Origin: Synergistales bacterium
GTDB lineage: Bacteria > Synergistota > Synergistia > Synergistales > Aminiphilaceae
DNA length: 35,795 nt
Direction of reading: 5' to 3'
NCBI GenBank assembly: GCA_021736445.1
Contig: JAIPGA010000019.1
Location: forward strand, 1 to 35,795
Below are positions 1 through 8,368 of the stretch, piece by piece. Each line of letters begins with the position of its first letter. Positions within the stretch are counted from its first letter, which is position 1. The position numbers and the translations under genes are program-made. Under the pieces are notes generated by a model. It was given only the letters and a program-made list of their open reading frames with translations, did no database searches and was not told the origin of the DNA.

Positions 1-1816
1 CCCCTCCCAGGGTGGCGGAACAGCTGTCCAGCGCGAGCCGGCTGCGGTCGAAGGCGGCCTTGAGGCGTACTTCCCCAAGCTGTCCCAGCGGCGTGTCCAG
101 AGCTGGTGCCTGCAGTTGGAGGGCGTATGCCGGATGGTCGATGGGGCCGGTGAGGCGGCAGCGGGCCTTCCCTTCGCCGGAGATGGACTCCAGCCAGGGG
201 AACCCCGGGAGGGAGCCCAGCAGTGCGGGGGCGGCCCCGTCGGCGGCGATGGCGAGATCCAGCCGCTCTGTTTCCCCTGTGTGGATGCATCCCTGCAGGG
301 TGATGGGCGTCCCGTCGCGGCGGGCCCTCCCCTCCTCCACATGGATGGCTCCGGGGGCGATGCCCAGCTCCAGGACGGTGTCGGCGAGCAGTACGTTGCG
401 GATACGGATCGCCGTGGAGACGAACCGCGCCCTGCTCTCCGGGTTCCCCGTGGTTCCGCCCAGATGGAGTGTGGCGGCGGCGTTTCCCTGCAGCTGCAGC
501 GGAGCCAGCGCGGGGAAGCTGTCGGCCGCCCGGTGGAGGTAGAGGGTGTCGCTCCGGATGGTGAGATCCCTGGCGCCGTCGCTGTCGTGGGGGAGGCTCC
601 CCCTGGCGTTGAGGGTGGCCTTGTTCCAGGTGGCGGCGGCGTTCACCCCGGTACGGTGGGGGCCGACGGTGAAATCGCCCTGGAGGTCTGTGAAGCGGTA
701 TCCCTCGACGGTTCCGTCGTATCCCTCGACATGGACCCTGCCGGTGAGCGCCCCCGGCGGCCCGCCGAGGGCGACGGTGACCCGGTCCGCCTCCCCTTCG
801 GCGAAGTCCAGCCAGGGGAAGAGGGGGTACAGCTGCTCCGTGGCCACATCGGCGCCCGACAGCCTCAGTTGCAGTGAGGGTGTCGGGGTGCTGCAGTCCA
901 TGGAGAGCGCCCCCTCCACGGGGGTGTCCACGAGGCTGCCCTGGAGGTCCCGGAAGGCAAGGATGTCTCTCCGGTAGGTCCAGGAGGTGGTGCAGCGCGG
1001 GATGGAGAGCGTCTCCGCCTCCAGGTCCCGGAGTATCAGCGCTCCGGCCGCCTGCAGCTGCTCCGGGGGACCGGAGATGCTGAAGCTGCCCTCCACCTTT
1101 CCCCTGAGCTTGCTGCCGTGTCCGCCGCCGAGGCGGAGGAGTGTCGCTGCGGGAAGCCCCAGGATCCGTCCCCGGAGTTGCAGCTGCGGCAGAAGGGGGC
1201 CCGAGGCGGAGAGCGTTCCTCTGTCGAAGGCGATGCGTCCGCCGGTCAGGACCACCCCGCCCTTGCCGGCGCTGAAGGTCCCTTCGGCACGGAAGGCCTC
1301 ATCCCGGAAACGGCCCCTGCCTTCCAGGCGGAGTCCCCTGTCCTCCGGGGTGCAGCGGGCCTCGGTGACAGCGATCTGGGTGGTACCGGAACGGAACGCG
1401 GCATCCATCAGGAGGATCTCCTCCGGCAGCGGAAGGGCGGCGCGCTCCGGCAGGGGGAAATCCGGGAAGCCCTCCAGATTGACGGTCACCCCCTCCAGGG
1501 TCACCCGGCCCAGGGAGAGGGTTCCCCGCAGCAGTTCGGCGAGGGACACCCGCAGGGTGACCTCCCGCACCGTCATGACCGTTCCGCCCTCCCGCCGGTA
1601 GGCGACGCCCTCCATCCTGTAGCCCGTGAGGGGGTTGCCGCCCACCGACTCCACCTGCAGCGTGCCGGTTCCGGCGGGAGCCAGAAGCCCTTTGGCTTCG
1701 GCCACCAGCCGTTCGCCGTCCAGGACGTGGAGACCGTAGTACAGGGCCCCCGCCGCGGCGACGGCCATCACCGCCAGGATCAGGCGGAAACGCCGGTTTC
1801 TCAGTATCGTGTTCAT
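1..1816 (-). CDS. AsmA/TamB-like envelope protein 2 (partial, runs off window)
   Basis: An open minus-strand frame starts at the ATG at 1816 and runs without a stop off the left edge, so about 605 N-terminal residues are visible. It begins MNTILRNRRF followed by a hydrophobic segment (about residues 11-25) that looks like a single membrane anchor or uncleaved signal. After it come long stretches of alternating polar and hydrophobic residues with recurring patterns such as LRGTLSLGRVTLEGV, typical of the beta-rich AsmA/TamB superfamily, which bridges inner and outer membranes in diderms. An AAGGAT ribosome-binding site lies just upstream. It starts 73 bp after the stop of another protein of the same type, so the two are probably co-transcribed. 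The family call rests on architecture, not on a catalytic motif. The C-terminus is not seen. Confidence 0.7.
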   Translation of the reverse strand, partial: MNTILRNRRFRLILAVMAVAAAGALYYGLHVLDGERLVAEAKGLLAPAGTGTLQVESVGGNPLTGYRMEGVAYRREGGTVMTVREVTLRVSLAELLRGTLSLGRVTLEGVTVNLEGFPDFPLPERAALPLPEEILLMDAAFRSGTTQIAVTEARCTPEDRGLRLEGRGRFRDEAFRAEGTFSAGKGGVVLTGGRIAFDRGTLSASGPLLPQLQLRGRILGLPAATLLRLGGGHGSKLRGKVEGSFSISGPPEQLQAAGALILRDLEAETLSIPRCTTSWTYRRDILAFRDLQGSLVDTPVEGALSMDCSTPTPSLQLRLSGADVATEQLYPLFPWLDFAEGEADRVTVALGGPPGALTGRVHVEGYDGTVEGYRFTDLQGDFTVGPHRTGVNAAATWNKATLNARGSLPHDSDGARDLTIRSDTLYLHRAADSFPALAPLQLQGNAAATLHLGGTTGNPESRARFVSTAIRIRNVLLADTVLELGIAPGAIHVEEGRARRDGTPITLQGCIHTGETERLDLAIAADGAAPALLGSLPGFPWLESISGEGKARCRLTGPIDHPAYALQLQAPALDTPLGQLGEVRLKAAFDRSRLALDSCSATLGG

Positions 1817-1889
1817 ATCCATCCTTGCCTTTTCCCGTCCTTTTTCGAAAGCATGGGTCTCCGACAGGCCGAAGGGTCTTCCCGTTCAC

Positions 1890-4800
1890 CTACTGCAGGA
1901 GCTGTTGCAAAAGGTTGTTGAGCAGCTGCTCTTTCATCTGTTCCTCCGTGCCCGGCACATCGGCGCTTTCCGTCTTGGGCCCCGTGGGGATGGTGAGCTT
2001 GAGCTGGAAGCCCTGCTTGCCGTCCTGGTCATCTGCGGCGTCGGAGAGGTACTGGCTCAGCCCGGGAAGCAGCGTCTGCCCCTCCTCGATCTGGAACTCC
2101 CTGAGCTTCGGCTTGTCCCTGGTGCCGCCGATGGCGAAGGTGATCATCCGGTAGTCCCGTTTGGAGACCGTTCCCAGGACGTTGCCGAGCATATCCTGCA
2201 GCGACTCCACGGAGATGCTTCCCACACCCTCCATCAGGCCCTGGAGGGCGCCGAAGAGCGCCTTGACGGCCTGGACGTTCACCTCCCCTTCCCCCTGGAA
2301 GTCCAGACGCCCGCTGTAGTTGTAGGTGCCGTCGGCGGTGATGTAGCGGAAGAGGGGATCGTTCACCGGCGCGTCGGCACGGCTCCCGGGGAGTACCGTC
2401 AGGGACATCCCGTCCATCATGAAGGGGGCCTGGATCTGGCGGAACCGGATCTCCTCGCGTCCCACCGTGGCTGCGGCCGCTTTGGCCAGAGGAAAGCCCC
2501 TGATGGCGCCGTCACGGAGGGTGAGTGATCCGTTGCCGTTCATCCCCAGCTGCTGCTGGGCGGATCCGGAGAGGGAGAGCTCCATCCCGGCGGTTCCGCC
2601 GATGCTCCCCGCATCCTCGAAGAAATCCGCTGTGGCCGCACCGGCGTCGATGTCCCGGCCCGAGACGTTGCACTCCCAGGTCTTCTCGCGCAGCAGGTAG
2701 GAGAAATCCGCCGAGGCGGTGCCCTCGTACAGCGAGGCGACGGCCCTGGGGACCGTCAGGCTCCGGGGGGTGAGCTCCACCGGAACGGTGACCTCCCGGA
2801 GATGGAACCCGTAGGCCTCCAGGCCGCTGGAGGTGAACTCCCCGGTTGTCTGGATGTCGGTGCCCCTGAAGCCGCCGGAGAGAGCGGCGTCCACGGGGCC
2901 CTGGAGGTCCAGCGAGGGGATCTGCTCTACCTCGTTGATGGCTTTGACCAGCTGCAGGCCGCTGCCGTTGCCGGTGAAGTCCCCCGTCCACTGCCCCTTT
3001 TCGTCCGGTGACGCCGAGAGGGAGCCCGAGAGGGAGCCGTCGAAGATCTTGCAGCGCAGCGTGTTGAGTGCCAGGGAGGTGGGCGTGAGGGATCCCTCCG
3101 CCTCGATGTCGGCGGCCTGGATCCCCTGGATGGTGAGCCCTTTGGACTGGAGGCTGTAGCCCAGCTCCGGCGCGGCGGCGGTCCCCGAGAGGCGCCAGCT
3201 TCCGGAGAGGGTTCCCTGCAGTGGGAGGGGCGCGAGCGTCTCGGGAAGGGAGGCGCTATCCAGGTTCTCCGCCGTTCCCTTCAGATCGAAGGCGCTGTCC
3301 TTGAAGGTCAGCGTGCCGCTTCCGGTGAGTCTCCCCCCCAGGAGATGGATGGCGGCACTGTCTACGGCGAGCTGTTCTTCCGTCACCTGCAGTACGGCGT
3401 TGGCCTTCCCGGCGGGAACACCCGCTGCAGCCAGGCTGTCGGCCTGCAGATCCACCTGCAGCCGGGGCGGGATGCCTGCAAATCTGGTCTTGATCCCTGC
3501 GGCGGTCACCCCGCTGGGGCCCGAGAGGTCGCTGAGGGTGGCCGTACCCGCGAGTTGGAGGGCGTCCGGCGAACCGGCGAGCTGGAGGTCCACGGCGGCT
3601 GTGCCGGACCAGCTTTGGGGCAGATAGTCCTTTGCAAGGGCCAGGGGGAGCTTCGTCCCCGAGGCGGTGAGATCGAGCTTCGGCGGTTTCCCTTCGGGCA
3701 GATCGATGGCGCCTTTGCCGTGGAGGGTGCCCCCGCCCTTGGTGACGATATCAAGCGTTTCGATGTGGAGGCGCTCTCCCTGGAAGCGGGCCGTCGCGTT
3801 GACCTTGTCCAGGGTGCTGCTCCCCAGGGTGAGGGGGGCGACGCCGGCGGTGACCGATGCTTTGGGATCGGCGGGGGTGCCGGCGATCTCCGCGGTGAGC
3901 GAGAGCGTTCCCCGCAGCCGAGGCAGATCTCCCCCCGGAGGGAGCAGGCTGGTCAGGCCTTCCACCTCTATCCCCTTGGCCCAGAGGGTAGCGTCCAGGG
4001 TGGGGTCGGCCGGCGAACCGACGCTGCCTTTGAAGGTGCAGCTCCCCCCGAAGGCCTTGCACCCGGCGTTCACAAAGAGCGCCTGCTCCCGGAGGGAGAG
4101 GGTGGCCTCCAGGGAGGAGATGGGGGTGTCCCTGAGGGCCAGCTGCTTGCCCTGCAGCGTGAGCCTGGCCTGGGGTGCCGTGAAGGGTCCGTCCACGTCG
4201 AAGCGTACCCTGTCGAGCTGTCCCTGCAGGAGGTCCCGCTGGGACTCGGGGAGGGGCAGCTGGTCGATGGCCACCTTTTCCGTCTGGAGACTGCCCGTCA
4301 CGTGGAGGGGGTCGGCGAAGAGGAGGCGGATCCTTCCTTTCAGCGGCTGCGACAGAAGGCTTGTTCCCACATCGGTGATCCCGAGCTCCTCAGGGGTAAC
4401 CCGCCAGTCTGTGGAGAGCGCTCCCAGTCTGGTACCGGCCACGGCAAGCCCCCGGATGTCGAAGCGTCCCTCCAGGGTGTCGGTGTCTCCGGAGAGGGTG
4501 GTGTGCAGCCTGTCGGCGGAAAGCCGGCTGTCCAGAACGAAGCTGTCCAGCGTCAGTTCCCCCTCCAGGGCTCCCTGGGAGACACCGGAGAGATGGAGGC
4601 GTCCGGACAGGGTTCCGGAGGGTGCGGCGGGCAGGTCGGCGGAAAGCATCGGCCGCACCGCTTCGAGGAACAGCGAAGCGGGAAGCTGGGTGAGGGTGAG
4701 CGTGGCATCGGCTTCCGGTTCAAGGACGCCGTGGACGACGAGCTGTCCCGACGGCGCCAGAGAGAGTGAGCTGCGCTCGCTCACCAGGGTGCCGTCCCGG

Positions 4801-5363
4801 ACCGACAGTGTGGCGTTCAACCCCGCCGGAACGCCGTTCAGGCGCAGCTGGCCTCCGGCCGAGAGATGCTGCGGCTCCGTCCGGAGTTCCACCTCCTCCA
4901 GGGAGATCCGGTTGTTCCTCCAGCGGATGGTGCTTTCCCGGAGGGTCATCCGGGCTTCGGGCAGCGAGGAGAGGCTGTCGGCGAGGACCTTTTGTTCCTT
5001 GTCCTTTCCGGATGATGCGGCCATATCGGGGGGAACCACGAGCTCTCCCTTCTCGACGGTGACGGCGCCCACCTCTCCCTTGCCGCGGAGAAGCGCCAAC
5101 AGGGAGAGGCGCAGGTCCACCTGTTTGGCCCGGAAGGTGAGCCCCTCCGGTGTGGACAGTGAGGGGTTGAGGAAGGTAAAGCCCCGGATCGGGTTGCCCT
5201 CTACGGTGGGGAGCTCCAGTGAGATCCCCTGTTTTGCCGCGAGCTGACGCGCCTCGCGACGGACGATGGTCGCTCCGAAGTTGGAGGTGAGTCCCACTAC
5301 GGCGAGCACCGCCAGCAGCAGGACGGCGATGCCCAGCCAGAACAGCAGACGTTTTTTGTTCAT
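1890..5363 (-). CDS. AsmA/TamB-like envelope protein 1
   Basis: This 1157-aa protein has one N-terminal membrane segment (about residues 5-25, RLLFWLGIAVLLLAVLAVVG). A very long periplasmic part follows, made of repeating beta-rich blocks (for example LKGTAENLDSASLPETLAPL, and many 'GxLxLxG' turns). The size, single anchor and repetitive beta pattern match AsmA/TamB-family proteins, which form hydrophobic grooves thought to carry phospholipids between the two membranes. I chose the ATG at 5363 because the frame upstream to 5462 is low in hydrophobics and the membrane anchor follows this Met directly. The ribosome-binding site there is weak. The next gene downstream is a second protein of the same type, 73 bp away. 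An exact TamB orthology is not claimed. Confidence 0.75.
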   Translation of the reverse strand: MNKKRLLFWLGIAVLLLAVLAVVGLTSNFGATIVRREARQLAAKQGISLELPTVEGNPIRGFTFLNPSLSTPEGLTFRAKQVDLRLSLLALLRGKGEVGAVTVEKGELVVPPDMAASSGKDKEQKVLADSLSSLPEARMTLRESTIRWRNNRISLEEVELRTEPQHLSAGGQLRLNGVPAGLNATLSVRDGTLVSERSSLSLAPSGQLVVHGVLEPEADATLTLTQLPASLFLEAVRPMLSADLPAAPSGTLSGRLHLSGVSQGALEGELTLDSFVLDSRLSADRLHTTLSGDTDTLEGRFDIRGLAVAGTRLGALSTDWRVTPEELGITDVGTSLLSQPLKGRIRLLFADPLHVTGSLQTEKVAIDQLPLPESQRDLLQGQLDRVRFDVDGPFTAPQARLTLQGKQLALRDTPISSLEATLSLREQALFVNAGCKAFGGSCTFKGSVGSPADPTLDATLWAKGIEVEGLTSLLPPGGDLPRLRGTLSLTAEIAGTPADPKASVTAGVAPLTLGSSTLDKVNATARFQGERLHIETLDIVTKGGGTLHGKGAIDLPEGKPPKLDLTASGTKLPLALAKDYLPQSWSGTAAVDLQLAGSPDALQLAGTATLSDLSGPSGVTAAGIKTRFAGIPPRLQVDLQADSLAAAGVPAGKANAVLQVTEEQLAVDSAAIHLLGGRLTGSGTLTFKDSAFDLKGTAENLDSASLPETLAPLPLQGTLSGSWRLSGTAAAPELGYSLQSKGLTIQGIQAADIEAEGSLTPTSLALNTLRCKIFDGSLSGSLSASPDEKGQWTGDFTGNGSGLQLVKAINEVEQIPSLDLQGPVDAALSGGFRGTDIQTTGEFTSSGLEAYGFHLREVTVPVELTPRSLTVPRAVASLYEGTASADFSYLLREKTWECNVSGRDIDAGAATADFFEDAGSIGGTAGMELSLSGSAQQQLGMNGNGSLTLRDGAIRGFPLAKAAAATVGREEIRFRQIQAPFMMDGMSLTVLPGSRADAPVNDPLFRYITADGTYNYSGRLDFQGEGEVNVQAVKALFGALQGLMEGVGSISVESLQDMLGNVLGTVSKRDYRMITFAIGGTRDKPKLREFQIEEGQTLLPGLSQYLSDAADDQDGKQGFQLKLTIPTGPKTESADVPGTEEQMKEQLLNNLLQQLLQ

Positions 5364-5507
5364 GGCTCTTGTTGCCTTGCACCCACGATCCCGCGCCGTG
5401 TGGGCAAGGCCTCTCCTCCTTTCCAGGTGGGATAGACGATCGGGTTCGCCTGCGTGCCCCACGGATCCCTGCGGGAAGACGGTCCGGGATGGTGGGGCGC
5501 CGCTCAG

Positions 5508-5649
5508 CTATCCACAATGGCGCTGCCCGCTCCTTGTGAAGGGAGGAGGATTTCGTGGATATGTGGACAACGCCTGTGGATAACTTTGCCGCTAGGGCCG
5601 CTGAAGCTCCTCTGTACCAGGACTGTACCGGTGGAACCATTGTGGATAA
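5508..5649. promoter_or_regulatory. Cluster of four DnaA-box-like 9-mers
   Basis: Two perfect DnaA boxes (TTATCCACA on the minus strand) lie at 5575-5583 and 5641-5649. Single-mismatch versions lie at 5562-5570 (TTGTCCACA, minus) and 5508-5516 (CTATCCACA, plus). Three of the four are in the 228-bp gap between the thermonuclease-like gene and the TamB-like gene; the fourth is in the 3' end of the nuclease gene. Chromosomal origins often lie near rsmG-parA-parB, which starts 1.5 kb away, and gene orientation flips nearby. No clear AT-rich unwinding element is visible and dnaA is not in the window, so origin function is inference. Confidence 0.5.
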
Positions 5650-6434
5650 CCTTCACCGCGCTCCATGATCTGGATCCTGTCCCGGAGGATCACGAGCCCC
5701 CCGCGGTAGGCTGCGCGGAGCTTGCCCACCATGACAAGGGTGGTTCCCCGCAGCGAGGCAAGCCTGGGGAGAAAGCGGCGGTCACTGTGGTAGACCTTGA
5801 CCCGCAGGGGCACACCCTCCTGGATGAGCTGCGACGAGGAGCCGCTCTCCTCGATCCGGTCTACCGTGAGGCCCAGGGTGATGAACCGGCCTTTGAGTGA
5901 GGTGAGCTCGGTCCAGGCCTGCTCCGCCGTGTAGCGGCGGCCCGCCGCCTTTTTCCACAGGCCGCGCTCTTTCTGCCGCGCACGCCGAAAGGCCTGCCGG
6001 ATAGGGGCGACATAGGTGTCGTTGGGAGGGAGGACAAAGGGCATGGCCAGCCCTCGGGCGACCAGGGCTGCGTTGATGAGGGTCCGTTCCCTGTCGCCCT
6101 GCTTCCAGACATAGGCCAGCAGACGGCCGTACCGGTCGTAGCGCTCCAGGTCGGTTTCCAGGGTGACCGTCCTGCCTGCAACGAGGGAGCGGTTGGCGGC
6201 CGCGGCCGTACCGCCCAGCTCCTCCCTGCCCCGCCGGGGATGGTGGGTCTCCGGCGTGTCGATGAGCAGGTAGCGTACATCCAGCTCCCTGCCGTCTTCG
6301 GTGCGGCAGGTGACGGTGTCCCCGTCGATCACCTCGGTGACCCGGGCCTGGAACTGCTGGGCAGGGGCCGCCCCTCTCCCGCAGAGAACGAGGAGAAGGA
6401 GAAGGGCGGTGCCTGTCTGGAGGAGGCGTTTCAT
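5592..6434 (-). CDS. Secreted thermonuclease-like (SNase-fold) protein
   Basis: This 280-aa protein starts with a signal peptide (residues 1-25, MKRLLQTGTALLLLLVLCGR) and continues with a staphylococcal-nuclease-type OB-fold domain (about 28-165). The calcium and catalytic residues can be matched to the family: D39 in VIDGDT, R54 and D59/E62 in VRYLLIDTPE, and R104 in DRYGRLLAYVW. All known active-site positions therefore appear present, predicting an exported phosphodiesterase acting on DNA or RNA. Residues 170-280 form an extension, also rich in beta pattern (FITLGLTVDRI), that the small nucleases lack. It lies 33 bp downstream of the PPC-domain gene and upstream of the TamB-like pair, probably in the same transcript. 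The lipobox-like LVLC is not a good match, so lipidation is doubtful. Confidence 0.85.
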   Translation of the reverse strand: MKRLLQTGTALLLLLVLCGRGAAPAQQFQARVTEVIDGDTVTCRTEDGRELDVRYLLIDTPETHHPRRGREELGGTAAAANRSLVAGRTVTLETDLERYDRYGRLLAYVWKQGDRERTLINAALVARGLAMPFVLPPNDTYVAPIRQAFRRARQKERGLWKKAAGRRYTAEQAWTELTSLKGRFITLGLTVDRIEESGSSSQLIQEGVPLRVKVYHSDRRFLPRLASLRGTTLVMVGKLRAAYRGGLVILRDRIQIMERGEGYPQWFHRYSPGTEELQRP

Positions 6435-6467
6435 CGTCTGCCCAGACCTTCGGTGATGCCCGGCGGC

Positions 6468-6920
6468 CTACTTCTCTTTGGGAATGGGGCAGAAGCGCGG
6501 CTGTTCGCCCTCCACCAGCAGTCTGCGGTGGAACTCCATTCCCTGGGGCACGAGAAAGAGCAGCTCCATGGTGTTGTGGACCGTCCCCTCGAAGAGGTGC
6601 CCGCCGTAGGCGGCGTGGGTGCCGTCGGCCAGGGTGCAGTGGTGGTGGAAGAAGGGTTCGCCGTCTTCCTTGATGCTTGTCGTTCCGGAGATCTGGAGCA
6701 CCTCCATGCCCTCCCGGAAGGTGTGTTTTTTGTACTCGGTGCCGCTGAACCAGCCGATGGTGACATCGCGGAGCATGCCTACTGCGGATATAATGGCAGC
6801 TGAAGCGATCTGTTCCTTTTCGAGAAAGCCCTTCAGCGCAGGGAAGAAGGATTCGCCGTCGTTGAGACGCAGCGCATAGGTGAGGGTATCCCGGCAGGAC
6901 CGATAGGATTCGTTGCTCAT
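6468..6920 (-). CDS. PPC/DUF296-domain protein
   Basis: This 150-aa protein consists of one PPC (DUF296) domain, a fold shared by plant AT-hook proteins and by stand-alone bacterial proteins of unknown role. The diagnostic centre is HHHCTLADGTHAAYGGHLFEG-like (about residues 87-107), with the histidines that bind a metal ion in known structures. The N-terminal SFFPALKGFLEKEQIASAAI also fits the family. Bacterial members are assumed to bind DNA or a small ligand, but this is not established. The start at 6920 is preferred over the ATG at 6926 because an AAGGAG site sits 8 nt upstream of 6920. It is the first gene of the leftward group, behind a good promoter at 7045-7073. Confidence 0.82.
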   Translation of the reverse strand: MSNESYRSCRDTLTYALRLNDGESFFPALKGFLEKEQIASAAIISAVGMLRDVTIGWFSGTEYKKHTFREGMEVLQISGTTSIKEDGEPFFHHHCTLADGTHAAYGGHLFEGTVHNTMELLFLVPQGMEFHRRLLVEGEQPRFCPIPKEK

Positions 6921-7019
6921 AACCATCACTCCTTGTGAGAAAAGTTGAGGTTTCTGCTTACCTGTCCTGAGGGAAGGTGGTGGATGGACCGGGCGGCAGC
7001 CCGAGGAGTACAGTGGCTG

Positions 7020-7049
7020 TTGTGATGGAGACAGGCTACCCCGTATTGT
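7020..7049 (+). promoter_or_regulatory. Possible divergent promoter for rsmG-parAB
   Basis: TTGTGA (7020-7025), an 18-nt spacer and TATTGT (7044-7049) form a moderate sigma70 match reading towards rsmG. Its -10 overlaps the -10 of the better leftward promoter, so the two could compete. This is a weak call based on consensus only. Confidence 0.3.
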
Positions 7050-7073
7050 ACGGCAACGGCCCGGCAGCTCCAA
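7045..7073 (-). promoter_or_regulatory. Sigma70-type promoter for the leftward operon
   Basis: On the minus strand a TTGGAG -35 (7068-7073) is followed after exactly 17 nt by a TACAAT -10 (7045-7050). This would drive the PPC gene, with a leader of roughly 115 nt, and probably the nuclease and AsmA/TamB-like genes behind it. Confidence 0.55.
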
Positions 7074-7119
7074 ATCATAGCAGGGAATCCCGGAGTTCGC
7101 TTGACAGGGGGTGACAACA

Positions 7120-7806
7120 ATGAGGTTTCTTGATCGCAAGGGTGCGATGCGGCGGACACGGGAGGCCTTTCCACGTCTGGAGGACTACGGAAGGGAGCTG
7201 CTGCGACGGAACCAGCGGTGCCGGATGGTGGGACCCCGTGCCTTCTGGCCGCTCTTCCGGGAGCATATCCTGGACTGCGCCGCCCTGCTCCCGCTTCTTC
7301 CCGGGGTGGGACGCCTCTGCGACATCGGTACCGGCGGAGGACTCCCGGGCCTGGTCTGGGCGCTGCTCCAGCCGGAGCTGGAGGTGACCCTGCTGGAAAA
7401 GGGGGCGAAGAAGGCCGGTGCGCTCTCGTCACTGGTGGCTGCCCTCGAGGTGGACAATGCTGTTGTGGTCTGCAGCCGCGCCGAGGAGCTCGCAGGGGAG
7501 GGCGGAGAGCGGTTCGATCTGGTCACCGGACGCGCCGTGGCCCACACGGGGATTCTGGCCGAATACGCCGCCCCGCTGCTCGTTCCCTGCGGTACGCTGC
7601 TGGTGATGAAGGGACCCGGCTACAGGGCGGAGCTTGAGGAGCTGGAAGGCGGCTGGGAGCGCCTGGGACTGTCACCGGGGGATGTCTTTCTGTATACCAA
7701 TTTCGGGCGGGAACTCTATGCTTTGCTGTTCCACAAGACCGCGGAGCCCCTCGTCAGGCTGCCGCGGCGTCCTGGAATGGCGGAAAAACGAAAGTGGTGG
7801 AGGTGA
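7120..7806 (+). CDS. rsmG: 16S rRNA (guanine-N7)-methyltransferase RsmG (GidB)
   Basis: This 228-aa protein is RsmG, which uses S-adenosylmethionine to methylate N7 of G527 (E. coli numbering) in 16S rRNA. The SAM-binding motif LCDIGTGGGLPGLVWAL, the downstream VTLLEKGAKKAGAL and the family signature VTGRAV are present in the expected order. The ATG at 7120 is chosen over an in-frame GTG at 7111 because an AGGGGG site lies 8 nt upstream of the ATG. The stop at 7804-7806 falls right before the parA start, so the genes are translationally close. rsmG next to parA-parB is a common arrangement near bacterial replication origins. Confidence 0.93.
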   Translation: MRFLDRKGAMRRTREAFPRLEDYGRELLRRNQRCRMVGPRAFWPLFREHILDCAALLPLLPGVGRLCDIGTGGGLPGLVWALLQPELEVTLLEKGAKKAGALSSLVAALEVDNAVVVCSRAEELAGEGGERFDLVTGRAVAHTGILAEYAAPLLVPCGTLLVMKGPGYRAELEELEGGWERLGLSPGDVFLYTNFGRELYALLFHKTAEPLVRLPRRPGMAEKRKWWR

Positions 7807-7811
7807 ATGAT

Positions 7812-7853
7812 GTGCACACAGTCGGAATAGCGAACCAGAAAGGCGGCGTAGGG
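7812..7853 (+). CDS. parA: parA (soj) exon 1, P-loop 5' half
   Basis: Fourteen codons, starting at a GTG with GGAGG 9 nt upstream, read MHTVGIANQKGGVG. This is the start of a ParA/Soj ATPase up to the middle of the deviant Walker A box (KGGVGKTT). Without splicing, translation would read three intron codons and stop at the TAG at 7863-7865. With the intron at 7854-9765 removed, the frame joins exactly to AAG ACA ACC (KTT) at 9766 and gives a normal 256-aa ParA. An alternative in-frame GTG at 7803 abuts the ribosome-binding site and is less likely. Confidence 0.88.
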
Positions 7854-8106
7854 GTGCGTCCGTAGAGCTGTGCCCGGATTCCTGTGGATTGCGGTGGGAT
7901 CCGGACGGCCGCCCGGCTGACCCGCAGCGGAAACGTGAAGCGGGAAACAAAGCATGCCGGGAAAGCGTCGCCGGGGCGGATCGGGTACGCCCCGGGGGAT
8001 GCGAGGTCGGTGGGTGATAGGGTCAAAGCTGGATTGCCTGAATCCCAGTCTCCGCGCCTGAAACCGCCGGGGAGCGCACCACACCCGGAATGAGCTGTGC
8101 GCTTCT

Positions 8107-8157
8107 GGACACCGTGGAGGGGATACTCCCTACGTCGCCTCCACACCGCCGGTGTCC
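8107..8157 (+). ncRNA. Group II intron domain I stem-loop with EBS1
   Basis: The outer arms GGACACC (8107-8113) and GGTGTCC (8151-8157) and the inner arms GTGGAGG (8114-8120) and CCTCCAC (8138-8144) form a two-part stem. Its terminal loop contains CCCTACG (8128-8134). This is the exact reverse complement of CGTAGGG at 7847-7853, the last 7 nt of the 5' exon, as expected for an EBS1-IBS1 pairing that selects the 5' splice site. Confidence 0.75.
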
Positions 8158-8368
8158 ACGGCAGGGGTTGTTCCCCTGTTTCGGGGACGAACGGGAGACC
8201 TACGTCACCCTGTGTCGTTCGGGACAGCGAAACGGAGATGGCCTACGGCGGCGGTAGCCGCCATGGCTACGGAGCCCCCATAGTAGTCCGGGGACGGGAA
8301 AGCCGTCCGCATGGCGAAGGGGGGCAGGTCACGGCTCAAACCGGGAGAATCGTGGAGGTATGCGACCA

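Noticed and set aside
3345-5247. Long plus-strand ORFs opposite the AsmA/TamB-like gene
   Set aside because: They are mirror frames of high-GC coding DNA; the opposite strand has a membrane anchor and a consistent family pattern.
7101-7106. TTGACA just before rsmG as a -35 element
   Set aside because: It is only 13 nt from the start codon, leaving no room for a -10 upstream of the gene.
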